From the NCBI GenBank assembly GCA_963786395.1, contig CAWAZD010000010.1, positions 156,084 through 220,083 on the forward strand: 64,000 nt of DNA. The letters are read 5' to 3'. The DNA comes from Fen-1301 sp963786395 (GTDB lineage Bacteria; Bacteroidota; Ignavibacteria; Ignavibacteriales; Ignavibacteriaceae). The notes beneath the pieces were generated by a model. The model did not search any database, was not told the DNA's origin, and saw only the letters and a program-made list of their open reading frames with translations. Numbering within the stretch: position 1 is the stretch's first letter; each line of letters starts with the position of its first letter. Below are positions 45,821 through 55,110 of the stretch, in pieces. A program made the position numbers and the translations under genes.

Positions 45821-45864
45821 CTTACCTACATGTTACCTACATTATACATACACGTTACATGCAA
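45821..45864. repeat. 11-bp phased array, TTACCTACAT word
   Basis: Four units of exactly 11 bp: CTTACCTACAT, GTTACCTACAT, TATACATACAC and GTTACATGCAA, decaying toward the right. Confidence 0.7.
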
Positions 45865-45889
45865 AATGACCAATACCGGGATTATAAAT

Positions 45890-45918
45890 AAAAAAAACCC
45901 TTCCTCCCGGAAGGGTTT
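45890..45918 (-). terminator. Strong leftward terminator
   Basis: AAACCCTTCC (45895-45904) pairs with GGAAGGGTTT (45909-45918). On the minus strand it is followed by a run of Ts (the complement of A-rich 45887-45897). It lies about 500 bp beyond the fabF stop, so either fabF has a long 3' tail or an unrecognised transcript ends here. Confidence 0.8.
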
Positions 45919-46107
45919 CGTGGAGAAGAGGCAACAAATTTAATTGTACACCTTTAATGAAGTCATTATAAACATTAAATTTAAGTCCGGATGTGATTGC
46001 CGTAAACTTTTATCATTTAATCCAAAAGGTGTAATTCTGAATATAATAGGGCAATCCTGGGCCTTGTGGGAAATAGCATTAAATAAATTCATCAAAGGAC
46101 ATGACCA

Positions 46108-46159
46108 ATTTGAGGAAAAACCACTGAGACACGGAGACCACAGAGAACCACAGAGAAAG
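46108..46159 (+). repeat. 52-bp dispersed repeat, copy 1
   Basis: A sequence starting ATTTGAGGAAAAACC and ending CAGAGAAAG, with CCACTGAGACACGGAGACC inside, matches copy 2 (58583-58634, reverse complement) over all 52 bases. It includes an internal ACCACAGAGA-type direct repeat. Confidence 0.9.
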
Positions 46160-46382
46160 AATCCTCAGAGGTCAAGAAATACAAAAGTAGTCAATAGCAT
46201 TGATGGATTGATGCAAAAAGGAAAAACAAACCTCATACCCCTCCGGCTATTCGGGCTTTAACAAGATTCCGGAGAATATGGTGCGAATGGGACGTACTAT
46301 GGCGGAATTAGAGAGAAAAGGCTGTTTTAGTGGACTTTAGTGAACAAATTTGATGTAGTTTATTAGTTTGGGGAAGAAATAT

Positions 46383-46407
46383 GGCGTCAGGAATGGTTCC
46401 TGACGCC
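46383..46407 (-). terminator. Hairpin after fabF
   Basis: GGCGTCAGGAA and TTCCTGACGCC form a perfect stem 17 bp after the fabF stop. The minus-strand tail (ATATTTCTT) is only moderately T-rich. Confidence 0.6.
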
Positions 46408-46423
46408 CCGAAAGTTGTATTAC

Positions 46424-47686
46424 CTATTCAGCAAATTTCTGGAATAATACAGAAGTATTATGACCTCCGAAACCAAAAGCATTGCTTAGTGCTATATTTA
46501 TCTTTCTTGCCTGAGGTTTAAGGAAGGTATAATTAAGATCGCATTCAGGATCCGCATTTTCAAAATTGATAGTAGGAGGTACCATATCATTTTTAATTGC
46601 AAGAATTGAAGCTATAGCCTCAACAGCGCCTGCGGCTCCAAGGAGATGCCCTGTCATACTTTTTGTAGAAGAAGCATTTAATTTATAAGCATGGTCGCCG
46701 AATACTTTTTTAATTGCTTTTGTTTCCGCAATATCACCTAGAGGAGTAGAAGTTCCGTGCATATTGATATAATCGATATCGGTCTTATTTATGCCAGCCA
46801 TTTTCACAGCCATTTCCATTGCCAGGATAGCACCTGTACCTTCAGGATGCGGAGCTGTAATATGGTGAGCATCAGCAGATACACCGAAGCCGATTACCTC
46901 TGCATAAATTTTAGCGCCTCTTGCAACTGCATGTTCAAGTTCTTCAAGAATAAGAGTTCCGCCGCCTTCACCCATAACAAATCCATCTCTTGTAATGTCG
47001 AAAGGTCTGCTTGCAGTTTTGGGGGAATCATTTCTGGTTGATAAAGCTTTAGACGCATTAAATCCAGCCATTCCTATTTCATTTATCGGGGCTTCGGCAC
47101 CGCCGGAAACAATTATATCGGCAATTCCGTTATTCACCATCATATAACCATCGATCATATTATTATTCGCGGTAGCGCAAGCTGAAACTATGCAGTAATT
47201 AGGACCCTGGAAGCCATATTGTATTGAAATCAATCCAGCGGCAATATCAGGAATCAGCATAGGGATGAAGAAAGGGGAGACCCTGTCCGGACCCTGGGTA
47301 TAGTTTAAAATTGATTGATTATAAAAGGTTTGCATTCCACCGATGCCGCTTCCATAAATTACTCCGATTCTTGATTTTTCATAATCAGTAAGGGAATCAG
47401 TTTTAATACCGCTGTCATTTATAGCCTGGACAGTAGCAGCCATTGCGTATTGCGCATACAAATCCATTCTTCTGGCGCTTTTCTTATCCATAAAATTGCC
47501 GGCATCAAACCCTTTTATTTCACCTGCGAATTTAGTTTTGAGTCTGGAGCTGTCAAATGATGTTATTGTATCACATCCGCTTTTTCCTTCCATCATACTA
47601 TTCCAGAATTCATCTACGGATAATCCTAATGGATTAACAGTTCCCATACCGGTTACTACGACTCTTTTGTTTGGTCTTTCAGTCAT
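46424..47686 (-). CDS. fabF: 3-oxoacyl-[acyl-carrier-protein] synthase II
   Basis: The condensing enzyme of fatty-acid elongation has catalytic Cys in VSACATANN, the His residues in HGTSTPLGD and GHLLGAAG, and the start RVVVTGMGTVNPLG. Its 420-aa length is normal. No acpP or other fab gene adjoins it, unlike the common acpP-fabF pair. Confidence 0.95.
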   Translation of the reverse strand: MTERPNKRVVVTGMGTVNPLGLSVDEFWNSMMEGKSGCDTITSFDSSRLKTKFAGEIKGFDAGNFMDKKSARRMDLYAQYAMAATVQAINDSGIKTDSLTDYEKSRIGVIYGSGIGGMQTFYNQSILNYTQGPDRVSPFFIPMLIPDIAAGLISIQYGFQGPNYCIVSACATANNNMIDGYMMVNNGIADIIVSGGAEAPINEIGMAGFNASKALSTRNDSPKTASRPFDITRDGFVMGEGGGTLILEELEHAVARGAKIYAEVIGFGVSADAHHITAPHPEGTGAILAMEMAVKMAGINKTDIDYINMHGTSTPLGDIAETKAIKKVFGDHAYKLNASSTKSMTGHLLGAAGAVEAIASILAIKNDMVPPTINFENADPECDLNYTFLKPQARKINIALSNAFGFGGHNTSVLFQKFAE

Positions 47687-47783
47687 TATTTTCCTTTTTT
47701 ATCATTTTCATTTATAGAGTTAAAAATCAGGGAGTAAAGATAAAGAAAAAACACATATTTATTAAACAATTTTACGGGATTGT

Positions 47784-48284
47784 TTAACTGTTTTCTGCAA
47801 TAGCGGAAATTTTATCATTAGTTAAACGGAATATTCTCCAGGAATCTTTTATTTCAGCTCCTAGCTTTTTATAGAAATCAATGGCTGATTTATTCCAGTC
47901 GAGCACAGCCCATTCCACGCGTCCACATTTTCTTTTATGTGCAATCTTTATTAATTCTATAAGGAGAGATTTACCGATTCCCTTGCCACGTAATTCCGGT
48001 TTCACATAAAGATCTTCAAGATAAATACCGGGTTTCCCGACAAATGTAGAATAATTATGGAAATAAAGCGCCATTCCTGCCGGTTTATTATCATAATAAG
48101 CAATTAATACTTCAGCATATTTCTTAGCACCAAAGAGGCATTTCCTGAGATCCTTTTCTGTGGCAATTACTTCATGGAGAAGTTTCTCATATTTAGCAAG
48201 TTCTTTAATTAATGATAGGATAAGGGGAACATCTTTAACTGATGCCTTCTTTATTTTTAACATTCCATTTTTATGCGGGGTCAT
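47784..48284 (-). CDS. GNAT family N-acetyltransferase
   Basis: The 166-aa protein shows a GNAT fold of the diamine acetyltransferase style: IKKASVKDVPLILSLIKELA, LEDLYVKPELRGKGIGKSLL (acetyl-CoA loop RGKGIG) and VLDWNKSAIDFYKKLGAE. SSAT-like enzymes acetylate polyamines or thialysine; the substrate here is inferred only from similarity. It starts 1 bp after the PAP2 gene ends in the same direction, suggesting one transcript. Confidence 0.85.
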   Translation of the reverse strand: MTPHKNGMLKIKKASVKDVPLILSLIKELAKYEKLLHEVIATEKDLRKCLFGAKKYAEVLIAYYDNKPAGMALYFHNYSTFVGKPGIYLEDLYVKPELRGKGIGKSLLIELIKIAHKRKCGRVEWAVLDWNKSAIDFYKKLGAEIKDSWRIFRLTNDKISAIAENS

Positions 48285-48285
48285 A

Positions 48286-48849
48286 CTAAGTTCTCTTAAT
48301 TTTCTTTAAATAAATGTTATCTAGCCATTGAACCAGTAGTGCAAAGAGATATCCGAATAATATTCCAAACGCTGCTCCTCCAAGAATATCCGACGGATAA
48401 TGGAGACCAAGATAGACTCTGGAGATAGAAATCAGGATAGCAGTTATAAATACAGCCCATTTTAGATTCGGGAAGAACTTATAAATGAATACTGCGGCAG
48501 CAAAATTATTGAACGCATGGTTTGATGGGAAAGAAAAAGTTCCATTGCATCCCAATGGAGTAATTGCATCCTTTAGGACTATGCAGGGGCGTAACCTGTG
48601 GAACATTTCTTTTAATATCTGGAAGCCGACCTGGTCAGTTATAGCAATAAGAACCACCAATCCAATTGCAACAATTCTGCCTTTTCTTCCTCCTTTTATG
48701 AAGCTTATAAAAAAGAGAATAATATAGGCAATAAACCAGCTATTAACATTTGTTATAAGGGAAAAGAATTTATCAAGAAAGGGAGTTGATATTGTATGAT
48801 TAAAAAAATAGAATATTTCAAGATCAATGCGATAAAGGAAATCAGTCAT
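48286..48849 (-). CDS. PAP2 family membrane phosphatase
   Basis: The acid-phosphatase motifs are complete: KEMFHRLRP (motif 1), PSNHAFNNF (motif 2) and SRVYLGLHYPSDILGG (motif 3), between about five membrane helices. Members remove phosphate from lipid phosphates such as phosphatidic acid or undecaprenyl pyrophosphate. The 187-aa length fits the bacterial group. It is co-oriented with the GNAT gene. Confidence 0.9.
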   Translation of the reverse strand: MTDFLYRIDLEIFYFFNHTISTPFLDKFFSLITNVNSWFIAYIILFFISFIKGGRKGRIVAIGLVVLIAITDQVGFQILKEMFHRLRPCIVLKDAITPLGCNGTFSFPSNHAFNNFAAAVFIYKFFPNLKWAVFITAILISISRVYLGLHYPSDILGGAAFGILFGYLFALLVQWLDNIYLKKIKRT

Positions 48850-48990
48850 AAGTTGTTTATCGTTATTATTTTAATCCTGAAATCTACTTATTTCCACGGT
48901 AAAAAATATCAAATAGTTAAGGAATATTAGTAGACTATTCTGATTATTTTTTATTATTTTATTATATCAGATTGAGGAACCTCCGAATTT

Positions 48991-51660
48991 ATGTCTAGTA
49001 TTGAAAATAAAACAGTTATTGACTATATATATAATAATAACCTTCCTTTTAAGGGCGAGAAATCTGAATATATTAAAAGGGAAACCATAGATGTCCTGAT
49101 AACTCCCCTTAAAATAATGGCATTATTAATTGCAATATCAGGGCTATTTGCAATGGTTTTTGAGGTGAGATATTTTTCTCAGTATTCATTACATGTATAT
49201 ACTACACGATTAATTGCCACACTAATAGCTTTTATTATTCTAGTATTACTTAATACAGAATGGGGGATAAAACGACCTGTTCTCATGGTGCATTTTCTAT
49301 TGTTGGTCATAATAATTTCATCCGGATACATGATTTACCTTATGCCCAAAACTCTGATCGTAAATTCCCACATAGTTGGATTAATGATATTTACTTCAGC
49401 ATTATTTCTTAGTTGGGAAGTAAAAAATCAGATAATAGTAGCTATTTACTATAACATTGTATTTGCAGCAGCAATTCTTCTTAACGATGAAAGCATTTAC
49501 TTTCTACCGAATATGTACGAGTCGGTATTATTTGTTTTGTTTCTAAGTTTAATTTCAATAGTAGGCAGCGCGGTTAATTTTAAACTAAGAATGCTTCTGG
49601 CTGAGAATAGTTTCAGAGTAAAATTATCTGAACATAAATACCATTCAATATTTGATAACTCCTCACTTGGTATTTTCCAGACCAGCCCCGAGGGTAATTT
49701 TCTTACGGTTAATTCGGCTCTATGTGAAATACTCGGCTATACAAAGGAAGAACTTCTAAAAGCTAATATATTAGAAGATATTTATTTTGACCCAATACAG
49801 AGGCAGACTCTTACAAAAGAACTTGAAGCCAGAGGGGAGGTTAAAAACTACCAGTTAACATTAAAGAAAAAAGACGGAACTGCTGTAATTGTAAGAATAA
49901 ATGACAGGCTGGTAATTTCTGATAACGGCATGAACCGATATTTTGAAGGAAACCTTCAGGATGTTACTGCGCAGGTAAAAGCAGAAATAAATAAGCAGAT
50001 AGCTGACAGAGCGTTGCTTGAAGAAAAGCAAAGAGCGGATATGCTTGCCAGGGAAGCCATGCAATCAACACTCATCAAAAGTCAGTTCCTTGCTAACATG
50101 AGTCATGAAATAAGGACTCCTATGAACGGAATCATAGGGTTTTTATCTCTTATATTGGATGGTGCATATAAAAATAAAGATGAGATGAATAGTTTTGCTA
50201 TGGGTGCTAAAAAGTCTGCTGAATCTCTTCTGGGTATAATAAACGATATACTCGACCTTTCAAAAATAGAGACGGGGAAAATGGAACTCTATAATGAGGA
50301 CTTTAATCTGAATGATGTAATTGATGAATCTGTGTCTACATTGTCCCCAAATATCAAAGAGAAAAATCTATCAGTTACAAAAACAATTGAAGAGAATTCT
50401 CTTATTTATCTTAATGGTGACTCCACGAGAATAAGGCAGATATTTATTAATCTTTTAAGTAATGCTGTTAAATTTACTAAGGAAGGGGGCATCAACATTT
50501 TTGTCAGATCAATTAGAACAAGTGTTGACGTTGTTACTCTTTTCTGTACAGTTAAAGATAGTGGTATTGGAATTCCGCAGGATAAAATAAGTGCATTATT
50601 TAAACCATTTTCCCAGGTAGATGGTTCTCACACAAGAAAATATGGCGGTACAGGGTTAGGGCTTGTAATCTGCAAGGAATTCGTTACAATGATGGATGGC
50701 GAGATTTGGGTGCAGAGTGAAGTAAACAGGGGAAGTAGTTTTTTCTTTACACTTAAATTGACCCCCCAGGCAGCTCATGCTCCTGAACCAATGAAAGAAG
50801 AAAGGTCCCATGTTTATGATCTTAAAGAAGAAGCAAAGATAATCAGTCCTGTTACAAAAGATATAAAAGCGGAAAGGGGTAAATATAAGATTCTACTAGC
50901 CGAAGATAATTTCATAAATCAAAAAGTATGTTTACGTATTTTGAGTGAAGCCGGCTTCTCAGTTGATGCAGTCGTAAATGGTTTGGAAGCTATTGAGGCA
51001 GTAAAGCAGAATGCTTATAGTTTAATCCTGATGGACGTTCAGATGCCGGAATGTGACGGTCTTACAGCCACAAAGGAAATCAGGCAGTTGGGTGTGGAGT
51101 ATGCAAATCTTCCCGTCATTGCTATTACTGCACACGCTTTAAAAGGAGACAAGGAGAAATGCCTTAAGGCAGGAATGGATGATTATGTTTCTAAACCTAT
51201 AGTTTCAGAGAACCTGATTAGTGTAATTGAAAAATGGTTAAGGATAGATAATTCAGATCCAAAGAAAGCAAAGGAAAAAGAACAGGAACAGGAAAACAAG
51301 GTTATTGCAATATTCGATTTCTCTCACCTTGATAAAATGAGTTTGGGGGATGAAGATTTCCAGAAAGACCTAATAATAACATATTTAGATGATACTAGTA
51401 AACGAATAGATAAGTTAAGCAGTTATCTTCAATCAAAAGATATGGAAAAATTTGGTGTTGAAACTCATACAATAAAAGGTGCATCATTGTCAATCGGTGC
51501 TGCATTGGTGGGCAGAAATGCACTTATTGCAGAAATGGCGGGCAAGCAGAATAATTTTTCTGCTTTACCCGGTAACATAATCCAATTGAAAACAGCGTTT
51601 GAGAAAACAAGAGTTATGCTGACTGAACATTTCGTTCTGGAAGGAATCAGTCCATCATAA
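48991..51660 (+). CDS. Hybrid sensor histidine kinase with PAS, receiver and HPt domains
   Basis: The 889-aa protein has about six membrane helices (residues 36-205), a PAS domain (about 215-335), HisKA with His372 (MSHEIRTPMNG), HATPase (NLLSNAVKFT, DSGIGIPQDK, GTGLGL), a receiver with Asp682 (LILMDVQMP) and a C-terminal HPt with His826 (ETHTIKGASLSIG). It thus carries a full phosphorelay except the output regulator. The signal sensed in the membrane or PAS part is unknown. It overlaps the converging ornithine aminotransferase gene by 14 bp. Confidence 0.92.
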   Translation: MSSIENKTVIDYIYNNNLPFKGEKSEYIKRETIDVLITPLKIMALLIAISGLFAMVFEVRYFSQYSLHVYTTRLIATLIAFIILVLLNTEWGIKRPVLMVHFLLLVIIISSGYMIYLMPKTLIVNSHIVGLMIFTSALFLSWEVKNQIIVAIYYNIVFAAAILLNDESIYFLPNMYESVLFVLFLSLISIVGSAVNFKLRMLLAENSFRVKLSEHKYHSIFDNSSLGIFQTSPEGNFLTVNSALCEILGYTKEELLKANILEDIYFDPIQRQTLTKELEARGEVKNYQLTLKKKDGTAVIVRINDRLVISDNGMNRYFEGNLQDVTAQVKAEINKQIADRALLEEKQRADMLAREAMQSTLIKSQFLANMSHEIRTPMNGIIGFLSLILDGAYKNKDEMNSFAMGAKKSAESLLGIINDILDLSKIETGKMELYNEDFNLNDVIDESVSTLSPNIKEKNLSVTKTIEENSLIYLNGDSTRIRQIFINLLSNAVKFTKEGGINIFVRSIRTSVDVVTLFCTVKDSGIGIPQDKISALFKPFSQVDGSHTRKYGGTGLGLVICKEFVTMMDGEIWVQSEVNRGSSFFFTLKLTPQAAHAPEPMKEERSHVYDLKEEAKIISPVTKDIKAERGKYKILLAEDNFINQKVCLRILSEAGFSVDAVVNGLEAIEAVKQNAYSLILMDVQMPECDGLTATKEIRQLGVEYANLPVIAITAHALKGDKEKCLKAGMDDYVSKPIVSENLISVIEKWLRIDNSDPKKAKEKEQEQENKVIAIFDFSHLDKMSLGDEDFQKDLIITYLDDTSKRIDKLSSYLQSKDMEKFGVETHTIKGASLSIGAALVGRNALIAEMAGKQNNFSALPGNIIQLKTAFEKTRVMLTEHFVLEGISPS

Positions 51661-52861
51661 GGACTTCTTTTATTTTTACAATAGCCTCGTCTATTTCTTC
51701 TTTTTTAATTACAAGTGGAGGGGCAAACCTAATAACATTATCATGGGTTTCCTTGCAAAGGATTCCTTTCTTCATTAATGCTTCACAGAATCTGCGGGCA
51801 CCCTTTGCTTCAGGAAATAATTCCACACCAATAAACAACCCGCGTCCTCTTACTTCTTTAATATGTTTGGATTTTATTTCAGTCAACCTGGATTTGAAAT
51901 AATCTCCTAGCACCCGTGAGTTCTCTATAAGGTTTTCTTCCACAAGAACCTTGAGACTTTCCCTTGCTACTGCGGCAGCCAAAGGATTACCACCGAAAGT
52001 TGAACCATGGTCGCCCGGATTAAATACACCAAGAATTTCTTTATTAGATAATACTGCCGAAACAGGGTAACATCCGCCCGACAAGGCTTTACCGATAATA
52101 ACCATATCTGGTTTTATGTTTTCATGATAATGAGCAAATAATTTACCAGTTCTCCCAAGACCTGTTTGAATTTCATCAGCTATAAAAAGAACATTATTTT
52201 TCTTGCAAACAGCGGCACATTTTTCAAGGTAACCGGCAGGAGGCACTACAACTCCTCCTTCTCCTTGTATTGGTTCAACTAAAAACGCAATAGTGTTTTT
52301 ATCAACAGCTTTTTCAAAAGCTTCAGCATCTCCATATGGTACAACTTTAAAACCCGGGGTGAATGGACCGAAACCATCTTTATATTGTTCTTCAGTTGAA
52401 AAACTTATAAGTGTAATAGTTCTGCCAGCGAAATTATTGCGGCAAACTATTATATCACCTTCCATGGGATCTATACCTTTTACTTTGTGTCCCCATTTCC
52501 TTGCAGCTTTTATTGCTGTTTCCACTGCTTCAGCTCCGGAATTCATTGGAAGTGACATTTCATAACCTGTAAGTTCAGAAAGTTCCTTGTAAAGCAAAGG
52601 CAACTGATCATTCCTGAAAGCACGTGAGGTTAGGGTTATTCTCTCAGCCTGTGTTTTTAACGCATTCACAATCCTTGGATGACAATGGCCCTGATTTACG
52701 GCAGAATAAGCGGCTAAGCAATCAAGATACTTATTTCCTTCTACATCATAAACCCACACACCCTTGCCTCTCTCAATTACAACATCGAGTGGATGATAAT
52801 TATGAGCACCGAATTTTTCTTCAAGGTCAATATAATCTTTGGTCAACATAAAGAAATTCAC
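51647..52861 (-). CDS. rocD: Ornithine aminotransferase
   Basis: The class III PLP aminotransferase has FIADEIQTGLGRTGK, KALSGGCYPVSAVLSN (PLP lysine) and STFGGNPLAAAVA. The start KFGAHNYHPLDVVIERGKG is typical of RocD and distinguishes it from ArgD and GABA transaminases. It converts ornithine and 2-oxoglutarate to glutamate semialdehyde and glutamate. The ATG at 52849 (MLTKDYIDLEEKFG) is a possible alternative start. Confidence 0.92.
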   Translation of the reverse strand: MNFFMLTKDYIDLEEKFGAHNYHPLDVVIERGKGVWVYDVEGNKYLDCLAAYSAVNQGHCHPRIVNALKTQAERITLTSRAFRNDQLPLLYKELSELTGYEMSLPMNSGAEAVETAIKAARKWGHKVKGIDPMEGDIIVCRNNFAGRTITLISFSTEEQYKDGFGPFTPGFKVVPYGDAEAFEKAVDKNTIAFLVEPIQGEGGVVVPPAGYLEKCAAVCKKNNVLFIADEIQTGLGRTGKLFAHYHENIKPDMVIIGKALSGGCYPVSAVLSNKEILGVFNPGDHGSTFGGNPLAAAVARESLKVLVEENLIENSRVLGDYFKSRLTEIKSKHIKEVRGRGLFIGVELFPEAKGARRFCEALMKKGILCKETHDNVIRFAPPLVIKKEEIDEAIVKIKEVLMMD

Positions 52862-53054
52862 AATTGTTAATAATTATTAATATATAAAAATTAACCCTAA
52901 TTAGCTATTTAAAGTTGTGATAGCCAATTTAGCCAGCATATTTTGCAAATTAATTTTCATTCATAAAAAGATTTCATTAATAAAGGAATTGTAGTTCAAC
53001 ATATTTGGAATTATCTTTCACCGATACTTCTAATTATTTTATGGAATATACTAA

Positions 53055-53882
53055 ATGAAAAGATCCTTAATACTTATTGTCCTTGCTTTATCAAATTTAA
53101 TGTTCGGCTGGGGAGACCAGGGGCATAAACTAATTAATAATAAAGCTGTTGCTTTCCTTCCCGCGGAATTAAAATCGTATACTCAGTGGCAGGATTATAT
53201 TACACTTCATTCTGTTGATCCTGACAATAGGAAAAGCACTGACAGAACCGAAGGTCCTAAACATTTTATTGACATAGATTTTTATAAAGAATTTGCCAAT
53301 GGTAAAATGGTTGAAGATAAAAAGGAATTAGCTTCTCTTTATGGTGATTCAATGGTTACCAGGCAGGGAATTCTCCCATGGGCTACTTTTGAAAGCTATA
53401 ATAAACTGATTCAGGCACTTAAAGATAAAAGCAAAGATAATATTCTATTATACACTTCAGACCTTGGACATTATGTTGCCGACGGACATCAACCGATGCA
53501 TACTATGCTGAATTATAATGGGCAGCTTACAAATCAGAAAGGTCTTCATGCACGTTACGAAATAAAGATGGTTGATAAATATATTAAAGACATCGAAGGT
53601 TCAATTAAGAACGTAAATGTTACCAAAGTCGATTCTCCGTTCCAATTTATTTTTGATTATATAGCTAACGCAAATACTGTACAAACCGTAATAACTGAAG
53701 CGGATAAGGATGCTGCTAAATTAACCGGCGGTACTGATGGTGATGAATACCTGAGACTTATGTGGTTCAAAACCAAATATGTAACTGAGCTACAGTTCAA
53801 TACAGCGGTTTCAGATCTTGCTTCATTGATTTATACCGCATGGCTGGCAGCAGGTAAACCAGATTTAAATAGCGTAAAATGA
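53055..53882 (+). CDS. Secreted S1/P1 nuclease or zinc phospholipase C family enzyme
   Basis: A signal peptide (LILIVLALSNLMFG) should be cut just before Trp, giving the mature N-terminus WGDQGHKL. An N-terminal Trp that binds zinc is the hallmark of this family. Other zinc ligands are visible in HFIDIDFY, DLGHYVADGHQPMH and GLHARYE. These enzymes cleave single-stranded nucleic acids or phospholipids outside the cytoplasm. The amylase gene follows 13 bp later. Confidence 0.85.
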   Translation: MKRSLILIVLALSNLMFGWGDQGHKLINNKAVAFLPAELKSYTQWQDYITLHSVDPDNRKSTDRTEGPKHFIDIDFYKEFANGKMVEDKKELASLYGDSMVTRQGILPWATFESYNKLIQALKDKSKDNILLYTSDLGHYVADGHQPMHTMLNYNGQLTNQKGLHARYEIKMVDKYIKDIEGSIKNVNVTKVDSPFQFIFDYIANANTVQTVITEADKDAAKLTGGTDGDEYLRLMWFKTKYVTELQFNTAVSDLASLIYTAWLAAGKPDLNSVK

Positions 53883-53894
53883 TAGAAGGAAATT

Positions 53895-54245
53895 GTGATG
53901 AAGAAGTTATTGCTATTAGTTATTCTGATTTGTGGATTTTCATATAGTCAGATTATTACATGGCAGCCGTATTTTGCTAAAGACGCCGATTCCATAGATG
54001 TCTATTTTGATGCTACCCAGGGGAACCAGGGATTAATGAATTATACAGGCGATGTTTATGCACATACCGGTGTTCTTACAAATTTAAGTTTGACACCAGC
54101 TAGTTGGCGATATGTATTAACCACGTGGGGAGTAAATACACCTCAGACAAAACTTGATAGAGTTGGACCAAATCTTTATCATTACAAGATAAGCCCTTCT
54201 ATCAGGGCATTTTATAATGTTCCGGTCATCAGAACAAATTACTAA
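53895..54245 (+). CDS. Secreted alpha-amylase family protein, N-terminal part
   Basis: A signal peptide (LLLLVILICGFSYSQ) is followed by a starch-binding-like or N-terminal beta-domain (WQPYFAKDADSIDVYFDATQGNQGLMNYTGDVYAHTGV). This is a common start of Ignavibacteria and Bacteroidota amylases. The frame breaks near 54225 in GTTCCGGTCATC: removing one G continues as VP-SSEQITNVCFVFRSSD in the 54217 frame. Confidence 0.75.
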   Translation: MMKKLLLLVILICGFSYSQIITWQPYFAKDADSIDVYFDATQGNQGLMNYTGDVYAHTGVLTNLSLTPASWRYVLTTWGVNTPQTKLDRVGPNLYHYKISPSIRAFYNVPVIRTNY

Positions 54246-55110
54246 TGTATGTTTCGTTTTCAGGAGTTCCGATGCTTCGCGTCAGGGGAAAACGGCAAGT
54301 GGAGGTGATATTTTTCTTCCTTTATTCGGGTCCGGATTGAATGTTGCAATCACATCACCATCGCATGCCTTAGGTTTCTCTGATTTTAAGAATATCGGTG
54401 ATACTATTAAAATTAACGCGGTTTCATCTCATTCAACAAGTCTGGCTCTATATGCCGGCACTTCACAATTAGATTCAACAACTTCAGACAGTTCAATAAA
54501 TTTTAATTATAAAGTACCTTCAGCCGGTAAAGTTTGGATTAAAGCTGTAGCAACAGGTACTGCCGGTACTGCGGTTGATTCATTTTACTATGTTGTTAAT
54601 TCTCCGGTTTCTGTTGCGGATGTTCCTTCTGGAAATGTTGACGGCATAAATTACACCTCAAACACTTCGGTCACTTTATCTCTGTATGCTCCGTTAAAGA
54701 AAAATGTTTATGTGTTAGGGGATTTTAATAGCTGGCAGATTGACCCGGCATACGCAATGAATGTTACATCTGACAGTGTTCATTGGTGGATTACAATAAA
54801 TGGTCTTACCGCTCAGAAAGAATATGTTTTCCAATATCTGGTTGATGGTAATTTAAGAATTGCCGATCCGTATTCAGAAAAAATATTAGATCCCGCAAAT
54901 GATCCATATATATCAAATTCCACATATCCGAACCTTATTCCATATCCTGTTGGGAAAACAACAGAAATCGCTTCGGTAATTCAGACTGCACAGACTTCTT
55001 ATCCCTGGCAGGTTACCAATTTCAAGAGACCCGCTAAAAAGGATCTGGTTGTATATGAACTTCTTATAAGGGATTTTCTGGCAACTCATGATTATAAAAC
55101 ATCTGAGTGA
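54217..55110 (+). pseudogene. Alpha-amylase family protein, middle part (frameshifted)
   Basis: This continues the N-terminal beta-domain (VCFVFRSSDASRQGK...DIFLPLF). It then has a carbohydrate-binding module 48-like domain (NVYVLGDFNSWQIDPAYAMN...EYVFQYLVDGNLRIADPYSEK) and the first strand of the catalytic barrel (DLVVYELLIRDFLATHDYKT). It breaks at about 55100; removing one base gives THDYK-T/H-LSDTINYLKNLGV. Confidence 0.75.

Larger units (their letters stand above)
45664..46423. other. 760-bp repeat-rich intergenic region
   Basis: This contains two phased repeat arrays (45781-45820 and 45821-45864), a strong leftward terminator (45890-45918), the 52-bp dispersed repeat (46108-46159) and a hairpin after fabF (46383-46407). 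An open frame at 45944-46261 has its C-terminal third encoded by the dispersed repeat and is not considered a gene. Confidence 0.6.

Noticed and set aside
45944..46261. 105-aa open frame on the plus strand
   Set aside because: Its C-terminal third is encoded by the 52-bp dispersed repeat, it has no recognisable domain or good ribosome binding site, and it sits in a repeat-rich gap.
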